Shown one piece after another: positions 14,408 through 18,280 of a DNA stretch of 18,280 bases. Each line of letters begins with the position of its first letter. Positions within the stretch are counted from its first letter, which is position 1. The stretch is from CAYGAW01 sp964347945 (GTDB taxonomy: Bacteria > Chloroflexota > Anaerolineae > UBA7937 > B3-Chlor). The notes beneath the pieces are model-generated. The model was not told where the DNA came from, did not search any database, and saw only the letters and a list, made by a program, of their open reading frames with translations. Position numbers and translations under genes: made by a program. The stretch spans positions 1 to 18,280 of the forward strand of contig CAYGAW010000037.1 in the NCBI GenBank assembly GCA_964347945.1, read 5' to 3'.

Positions 14408-14935
14408 ATGAGTGCTATCGTCGCTGCTCTCATTGACGTGGGCTTTGTCTTTCTCTTGGCCTGGCGCGTTCGACCCAGGCGGTTCCGTGAGCTCAAATGG
14501 GCATTGGTGGTCGGTGCGGTGATATTCTGGAGTGCACTGTGGGCTTGGGTGCTGTGGAGTTTCTGGAATTGCTGCTACAGCTATGTGTTTCCTACCTGGG
14601 CCCGTTGGTTGATCCCACCAGCTTATGGTTTGCTCTTCGGCGGCAGTGGACTGGCCCTGTGGTGGCTGGCGCTGCGCTTGCCCGGTAGTCCAGTTTTGGG
14701 TTTTTGTGTACTGGGTGGCTTGGTGTCTTTGCCGGGGCATCTCTGGGCCATCTATGGACGGCAGATGCTGGAAAAGGTGCCACTCTTGCAGGCTGTGAGC
14801 CCGTTCTCTGCCCTTGTCTTTGGTGTGCCTGAGTTCATCTTCTACTGGAGCATCATCATCGTTATCGCCGTGTTGCTGCGATGGGCCTGGGAGTGGTCTA
14901 GACGCCTGATGAGAAGAGGAGCGGGTGTCCCATGA
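14408..14935 (+). CDS. Orphan integral membrane protein
   Basis: I do not recognise this protein of about 175 residues. It has roughly four to five membrane helices: about residues 3-20, 32-55, 66-92, 93-112 and 130-160. It also has many Trp residues, a 'WNCCYSY' segment in the second loop and an Arg-rich C-terminus that suggests a cytoplasmic end. No family motif is visible. The start is uncertain: ATG 14408 has no ribosome binding site, while AAAGGAGG (14353-14360) lies 8 bases before an in-frame ATC at 14369 (peptide beginning ILENVKATSELYW), with CTG as the next codon. No ATG, GTG or TTG occurs between the in-frame stop at 14345 and 14408. It is not the short membrane anchor usually found beside reductive dehalogenases. 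Confidence 0.65.
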   Translation: MSAIVAALIDVGFVFLLAWRVRPRRFRELKWALVVGAVIFWSALWAWVLWSFWNCCYSYVFPTWARWLIPPAYGLLFGGSGLALWWLALRLPGSPVLGFCVLGGLVSLPGHLWAIYGRQMLEKVPLLQAVSPFSALVFGVPEFIFYWSIIIVIAVLLRWAWEWSRRLMRRGAGVP

Positions 14936-15001
14936 CGCGTCGTGCGCCGCTATCGCGCATATGCATCGCTGGGAACGATGGCGAGAGTAGGAGCGATTGC
15001 G

Positions 15002-15067
15002 ATGGCTGATGTGCGGGATCGTCTTCACAGCGTCCCGAAGGCTGAGTTGCACGTGCATCTCATGGGC
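15002..15067 (+). pseudogene. N-terminal remnant of an adenosine deaminase gene
   Basis: Starting at ATG 15002, with AGGAG (14989-14993) exactly 8 bases upstream, the sequence reads MADVRDRLHSVPKAELHVHL followed by MG. PKAELHxHLxG is the characteristic beginning of adenosine deaminases and contains the first two metal-binding His residues. Similarity stops after about 22 codons, and no other part of that family follows. The frame stays open into the RdhA-like gene, so a fused product of about 458 residues is formally possible. I read it as the stump left by a deletion, because the RdhA-like gene has its own ribosome binding site and promoter. Confidence 0.65.
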
Positions 15068-15086
15068 ATGGCAATGAGGCTGACTC

Positions 15087-15115
15087 TTGGCAATCGCCTG
15101 ACACAGGGCTACAAT
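15087..15115 (+). promoter_or_regulatory. Sigma-70-type promoter of the RdhA-like gene
   Basis: TTGGCA (15087-15092) and TACAAT (15110-15115) each match 5 of 6 consensus bases and are 17 bases apart. The start would be near 15122, giving a leader of about 85 bases that begins almost directly with the nested hairpin at 15128-15173. Its position downstream of the adenosine deaminase stump suggests the dehalogenase-like gene is expressed on its own. Confidence 0.6.
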
Positions 15116-15127
15116 TGTTGTGTTTCT

Positions 15128-15173
15128 GACTCGCGTCACGGATTCCGGCCCCACGTGAAGGGTGGCGCGAGTC
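15128..15173 (+). other. Structured 5' leader hairpin
   Basis: GACTCGCG (15128-15135) pairs perfectly with CGCGAGTC (15166-15173). Inside, TCACG (15136-15140) can pair with CGTGA (15154-15158), or alternatively CCAC (15151-15154) with GTGG (15162-15165). The two inner stems share a base and exclude each other. No U-run follows, and the ribosome binding site is 22 bases downstream. It does not match a riboswitch class I can recognise, and I see no cobalamin box. Confidence 0.45.
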
Positions 15174-15205
15174 GTGGTCACCCTACTAGGATTTCGGAGG
15201 GCAGG

Positions 15206-16378
15206 ATGCTGGAAGGCAAGGCGCCAAAGGGGCAGTTGGGGCCCTATCCGCTGGAGCGTCTACGGAGCGTGGATGAGCCCACGACGTACATAGGGCCCAA
15301 CGTTGAGAGAGTCAGCGAACGGCAGGCCGGGTTCATCAAGGCGGCCTGGGGTGATTACGGCCCGCGCCTCAAAGCTGAAGTCGACCGCTTCGTGCAGAAG
15401 GAGCCTATCGGGGCGGCGCTGTCTCAGATTACGGGGCATCTGGCCGGCTTGGAACTGGGCGAGGTCTACCCCACTCTGGCTCCCATACCACGGGATCCAG
15501 CGGCCGTCGCGCGCCACATCAAGGCTCTGGGCTACTTCCTGCGGGCCGACTGTGTGGGAATCTGCGAGCTTCCCCTGTATGCGGTCTACGCCTCGGACAG
15601 AAAGGAGCGGCCCATCGAGCTGGATCACAAGTATGCCGTGGTCTTCCTCATTGACCAAGGATGGAGGACGTTCAATGGAGCTTTGGGAAGCGACTGGATC
15701 AGCGCCGCCCAGAGCTTCAAGAGCTATTCTACGAGCGGTTTCATCGCCACGATAGTAGCCAGCTACATCAGACGTCTGGGATACGAAGCCGAGCCTCACT
15801 TCTCTGGCCACTACAAGGTCGTCATGCCACCCTTAGTCCTGCTGTCCGGACTCGGCGAGATGTCGCGCTTCGGAAACACGGTTCTGAACCCGTTTCTGGG
15901 GCCACGGTTCAAGGCTTCGGCGGTGACCACTAACCTGCCACTCGCACCTGACAAGCCGGTAGATTTCGGGCTCCAGGACTATTGCAGGATATGCAAGAAG
16001 TGCGCCAGGGAGTGCCCCTCACAGTCCATCTCCCACGGCGATGGTACGATAGTCCACAATGATTACGAGACCTACGGACTGGACGTCGAAGGCTGCACCA
16101 GAATGCGTGTCGGCAACCCCACTGGTGCGTCTTGCGGTCGGTGCATCAAGGTTTGCCCCTGGAACAAACCCTATCAGGGGATTCACAAAGTGGTGGAGTG
16201 GTGGCTGGAGCGCTCCTCTCTTGCCCGCCGCTTCTCGGTTTGGATGGACGATCTGCTAGGGTACGGAAAGCAGAACATCGAGGACAAGTGGTGGTACGAC
16301 CTGGAGGAGATCGAGCGCACCTTCATGGTGCCGGAGAAGGTAGGCGCCACCGTCCACGACAGCCCGCTTGCAGAGTGA
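15206..16378 (+). CDS. Cytoplasmic reductive dehalogenase-like 4Fe-4S protein
   Basis: The protein has 390 residues and resembles the RdhA/epoxyqueuosine reductase superfamily. The first iron-sulfur motif is C260-x2-C263-x2-C266-x3-C270-P. The second is C297, C310, C313 and C317-PWNKP. Before them come family blocks such as 'LGYFLRADCVGICELP', 'SFKSYSTSGFIATIVASYIR', 'LGEMSRFGNTVLNPFLGPRFK' and 'PLAPDKPVDFGLQDYC'. The corrinoid-binding fold sits in this central region in characterised relatives. It lacks a twin-arginine signal and has no RdhB anchor gene beside it, so it is probably soluble and cytoplasmic, as in the NpRdhA branch. The reaction could be removal of a halogen or another cobalamin-dependent reduction. 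ATG 15206 is chosen because GGAGG lies 5 bases upstream and everything before it is a gene remnant. Confidence 0.82.
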   Translation: MLEGKAPKGQLGPYPLERLRSVDEPTTYIGPNVERVSERQAGFIKAAWGDYGPRLKAEVDRFVQKEPIGAALSQITGHLAGLELGEVYPTLAPIPRDPAAVARHIKALGYFLRADCVGICELPLYAVYASDRKERPIELDHKYAVVFLIDQGWRTFNGALGSDWISAAQSFKSYSTSGFIATIVASYIRRLGYEAEPHFSGHYKVVMPPLVLLSGLGEMSRFGNTVLNPFLGPRFKASAVTTNLPLAPDKPVDFGLQDYCRICKKCARECPSQSISHGDGTIVHNDYETYGLDVEGCTRMRVGNPTGASCGRCIKVCPWNKPYQGIHKVVEWWLERSSLARRFSVWMDDLLGYGKQNIEDKWWYDLEEIERTFMVPEKVGATVHDSPLAE

Positions 16379-16478
16379 GCATGTCTTGTATGCGACAGCG
16401 TCCACACTTGCCTGCAAGAGGAGTCGGATTGTCAGGGGGAGCGTGGTTCATCAATGACCTACGGAAGAACAAGAAACG

Positions 16479-16781
16479 ATGAGCGAGATGCGCACCTTCG
16501 TATACTTGCTCAGGCCGAACCGTCCGAGCGTCGTCGACGATGCTTCCCCGAAGGAAGAATCTACTCTTGGTGAGCACTTCGAGTACCTCCAAGAAGCGTT
16601 GAGTGGAGGGAGACTAATACTTGCGGGACCCTGCGAGGATGGCGAGTTCGGCATCGTCATCTTCCGTGCCGGGGCGGAAGACGAGGCGCTGGAATTCATG
16701 CAGGGTGATCCCGTCGTGAAGGCCGGACTCATGACAGCGGAGCTACACCCCTTTCGCATTTCGCTGGAGGAGAGAGGCTAG
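16479..16781 (+). CDS. YciI-like domain protein
   Basis: The 100-residue protein fits the YCII family of small alpha/beta proteins. Seen are a first strand 'TFVYLLRPNRP', the conserved His33 in 'GEHFEYLQEAL', 'GRLILAGPCEDGEFGIVIF', and 'DPVVKAGLMTAELHPF' near the end, which is the typical closing motif. The His-Asp pair of the family is thought to be catalytic, but few members have a known reaction. The ATG at 16479 has only a weak purine-rich stretch before it. The 100-base gap after the RdhA-like gene contains no clear promoter, so read-through from that gene is possible. No functional link to the dehalogenase-like protein is evident. Confidence 0.85.
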   Translation: MSEMRTFVYLLRPNRPSVVDDASPKEESTLGEHFEYLQEALSGGRLILAGPCEDGEFGIVIFRAGAEDEALEFMQGDPVVKAGLMTAELHPFRISLEERG

Positions 16782-16844
16782 CGAGCGGGGCGGGCGACCT
16801 CGGTGCCGCGACCATCGCTGGCGACAATGCAGGCGGGGCGAAAC

Positions 16845-16860
16845 GGGTGGCTTGCCACCC
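16845..16860 (+). other. CUUG-loop hairpin in the leader of the EamA gene
   Basis: GGGTGG and CCACCC enclose CTTG, a known stable RNA tetraloop, giving a strong 6-base-pair hairpin. A second possible hairpin, GGGC to GCCC, lies between about 16898 and 16918. Neither is followed by a U-run. The 159-base gap before the exporter gene could hold a structured leader, but I do not recognise a riboswitch class. Confidence 0.4.
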
Positions 16861-16940
16861 TGGTGAGCAGGGGACGATCCAAGCGAACAGCATGAAAGGG
16901 CAAGGCTGCCAAAGCCCGGTATTGAGGGAGGGACTGAGCA

Positions 16941-17870
16941 ATGAGGAGAAGTCAGAGTGGCGCAGATGCCTCGGGAGCCATCCCCCTGACAGCAAGCCTG
17001 ATACTGGCAGGGCTCTGCTTCCTCTGGGGAGGGAACACCGTCAGCATCAGGTTCAGCAACCAGGGGATTCCGCCCCTTCTGGCGGCCACGGGTCGATCTG
17101 TCATCGCTTGCACGCTTCTCTGGATCTATGCCCGGGCGAGGAGTGAGGGGGTCTTCTTCCCTCGCAAGGAACTGCGGCACGCCATCGTCATCGGGGTCCT
17201 CTTTGGACTGGAATTCGTGTTCATCTACTGGGGACTGGCCTTCACCCATGCGTCGCGGGGGGTCATCTTTCTGTATACACATCCCTTCTGGGTGGCCATC
17301 GGTGCGCATTTCCTGCTTCCCGGCGACCGGCTGAGTGTGCTCAAGGGGGTGGGGCTGGTGCTGGCGTTCGCCGGGCTGGTGGCGGTCTTCGGGTCGGGGT
17401 CGGAGGCGTTGGATCCCCGCCATTGGATCGGAGACTTGATGGTGCTCTGTGGCGGGCTGGCTTGGGGAGCCACCACTCTATACATCAAGAAGGTAGTCCA
17501 GAACAGGGAGTTCACGCATTATCAGACGATGTTCGCCCAGCTTTTATTCTCCATTCCCGTGCTGGGCTTGGCGTGGCTGGTCTTCCAACGGGGCGAACCG
17601 ATTGCGCCGAGCGCCCCGGTGCTGCTGGCATTCGCCTACCAGTGCGTGGTGGTCGCCTTCTTCAGTTATCTTCTCTGGTTCTGGATGATTCACCGCTTTT
17701 CGGTGAGCCGTTTGACGGCTTTTACCTTCCTCGCGCCCTTGTTCGGGGTGATCCTCGGCGGCTTGATCCTCAGGGAGCCCATCCCCCTGCTGCTCTGGGT
17801 GGGGCTGATCCTCGTGGGCGCTGGCATCTACATCGTCAACCGGCCGTCTCCCATCGCGGAGGGTGGCTAA
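16941..17870 (+). CDS. EamA/DMT family transporter
   Basis: The 309-residue protein is a drug/metabolite transporter superfamily member built from two EamA repeats of about five helices each. The first repeat includes 'GLCFLWGGNTVSIRF' and 'ATGRSVIACTLLWIYAR', then 'WGLAFTHASRGVIFLYTHPFWVAI', a conserved region of the family. The second repeat begins near 'IGDLMVLCGGLAWGATTLYIKK' and ends with 'LLWVGLILVGAGIYIVNR'. Such proteins export amino acids, metabolites or drugs across the inner membrane; the substrate cannot be inferred. The ATG at 16941 has GGAGGG exactly 8 bases upstream. The first 16 residues are polar and precede the first helix. The gene appears to be the last in its unit; a non-coding stretch follows. 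Confidence 0.92.
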   Translation: MRRSQSGADASGAIPLTASLILAGLCFLWGGNTVSIRFSNQGIPPLLAATGRSVIACTLLWIYARARSEGVFFPRKELRHAIVIGVLFGLEFVFIYWGLAFTHASRGVIFLYTHPFWVAIGAHFLLPGDRLSVLKGVGLVLAFAGLVAVFGSGSEALDPRHWIGDLMVLCGGLAWGATTLYIKKVVQNREFTHYQTMFAQLLFSIPVLGLAWLVFQRGEPIAPSAPVLLAFAYQCVVVAFFSYLLWFWMIHRFSVSRLTAFTFLAPLFGVILGGLILREPIPLLLWVGLILVGAGIYIVNRPSPIAEGG

Positions 17871-18010
17871 GAATCTGGCGCGCGTCACCCGCCCCAGAGT
17901 GAGAGGCGACGGCTGCCCACATCGGCGCAAAGGTACCCTGCTCTTCAACAGAGAGTGTGGAAGAACGACGTGAGATCCGCCGCAGGGCGAATGCTGAGCC
18001 GCGCAGGCTG

Positions 18011-18106
18011 AGTAGCCGCGAAGCGGCGTACTTGTGCTGAGCCCAGTCGAAGCATGGAAGCCAAGCGGCGCCCACCTGTGCTTAGCCCAGTCCGAGCCAA
18101 GCGGTC
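18011..18106 (+). repeat. REP-like imperfect tandem repeats
   Basis: This lies in the gene-free stretch 17871-18262, where I see nothing else apart from a promoter. AGTAGCCGC and GCGGC-g-TACT (18011-18032) form a hairpin with a GAA loop. GTGCTGAGCCCAGTC (18034-18048) recurs as GTGCTTAGCCCAGTC (18078-18092), 44 bases on. AAGCGG is found at 18021, 18063 and 18099, so about two units are present with a period of 36-42. The style resembles dispersed extragenic palindromes with the reverse-strand core TTCGACTGGGCTCAG. Confidence 0.55.
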
Positions 18107-18180
18107 CAGGGGCGGCCGGGCCCCGGAATGACGTCGTATGCGTCTCCGAGAGGCTTCTTCGACACCCTCTTCAACAAGCG

Positions 18181-18209
18181 CTGGCACTTTGGCCAGATTG
18201 GGCTATAAT
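18181..18209 (+). promoter_or_regulatory. Promoter near the right edge
   Basis: A perfect TATAAT (18204-18209) stands 17 bases after CTGGCA (18181-18186, 4 of 6 consensus bases). The start would be near 18216, 47 bases before a possible start codon at 18263. Confidence 0.5.
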
Positions 18210-18262
18210 CACCCGGATTTCCGACCCTTCCCAGCTGCTGAGGGAAAGGCTGCTGAGAGGGT

Positions 18263-18280
18263 ATGTCTGGGTGGTTCAAA
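18263..18280 (+). CDS. First six codons of a gene cut by the window edge
   Basis: ATG at 18263 follows GAGAGGGT and reads MSGWFK up to the last base. The promoter at 18181-18209 and the purine-rich stretch before the ATG support a real start, although GAGAGG is unusually close to the ATG. Some AccD (acetyl-CoA carboxylase beta) proteins begin with a similar MSWF sequence, but six residues are far too few to assign a function. Confidence 0.3.

Noticed and set aside
14216..15181. A 321-codon - strand frame covering the membrane protein and the adenosine deaminase stump
   Set aside because: Its composition (Gln, His, Thr, Ser) is typical of antisense translation, and the + strand features in the same place have motifs and ribosome binding sites.

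Overview
The window looks like chromosomal DNA of a free-living, fairly GC-rich bacterium. Gene types, a full set of housekeeping-type promoters (TTGACA/TATAAT) and strong AGGAGG ribosome binding sites suggest a member of the Chloroflexota or a related deep-branching phylum. This placement is an inference from gene families and repeat style; no marker gene is present. I see no tRNA, rRNA, CRISPR array, insertion sequence or phage gene. Nearly all the sequence is coding, mostly on the + strand, with one short - strand block (5106-7085).

Layout. (1) 1-2251: a 5'-truncated DUF362 protein followed one base later by a membrane polyferredoxin that fuses NapH-like and NapG-like halves around an internal twin-arginine-like segment. 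(2) 2348-3951: an extended -10 promoter with a long leader, a small membrane protein and a cation diffusion facilitator whose second-helix metal motif is HxxxH, not the usual HxxxD. (3) 4029-5099: a cupin and a MntA/HepT (MNT-HEPN) toxin-antitoxin pair. (4) 5106-7085, - strand: an SPL-family radical SAM protein, a decapitated C-terminal gene remnant and an alpha/alpha-toroid-like protein. The remnant and the toroid-like protein end in the same kind of motif. (5) 7285-8110: a HEAT-repeat protein with its own promoter. (6) 8180-12433: a perfect consensus promoter with an operator-like palindrome, a MarR regulator and the two halves of a heterodimeric ABC exporter, all overlapping by a few bases. 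(7) 12517-14935: a GNAT acetyltransferase, a sugar phosphate isomerase-like protein and an orphan membrane protein. (8) 15002-16378: the first codons of an adenosine deaminase gene, then a promoter and a structured leader, then a cytoplasmic reductive dehalogenase-like iron-sulfur protein. (9) 16479-17870: a YciI-like protein and an EamA/DMT exporter. (10) 17871-18280: a non-coding stretch with REP-like repeats and a promoter, leading into the first codons of a gene at the right edge.

How the genes work together. The clearest functional unit is the MarR-controlled exporter: one half carries the degenerate ATP site (Asp for the catalytic Glu, Gln for the switch His) and the other carries the canonical residues. 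The MntA/HepT pair is a self-contained module. Two iron-sulfur systems of unknown substrate (DUF362 with the NapH-NapG fusion, and the RdhA-like protein) suggest anaerobic or low-redox metabolism. The most unusual points are the internal Tat-like motif in the fusion, the HxxxH metal site, two genes with a strong AGGAGG placed exactly 8 bases before an AUC codon, and two gene remnants left in transcribed DNA. I did not find a clearly new multi-gene system.
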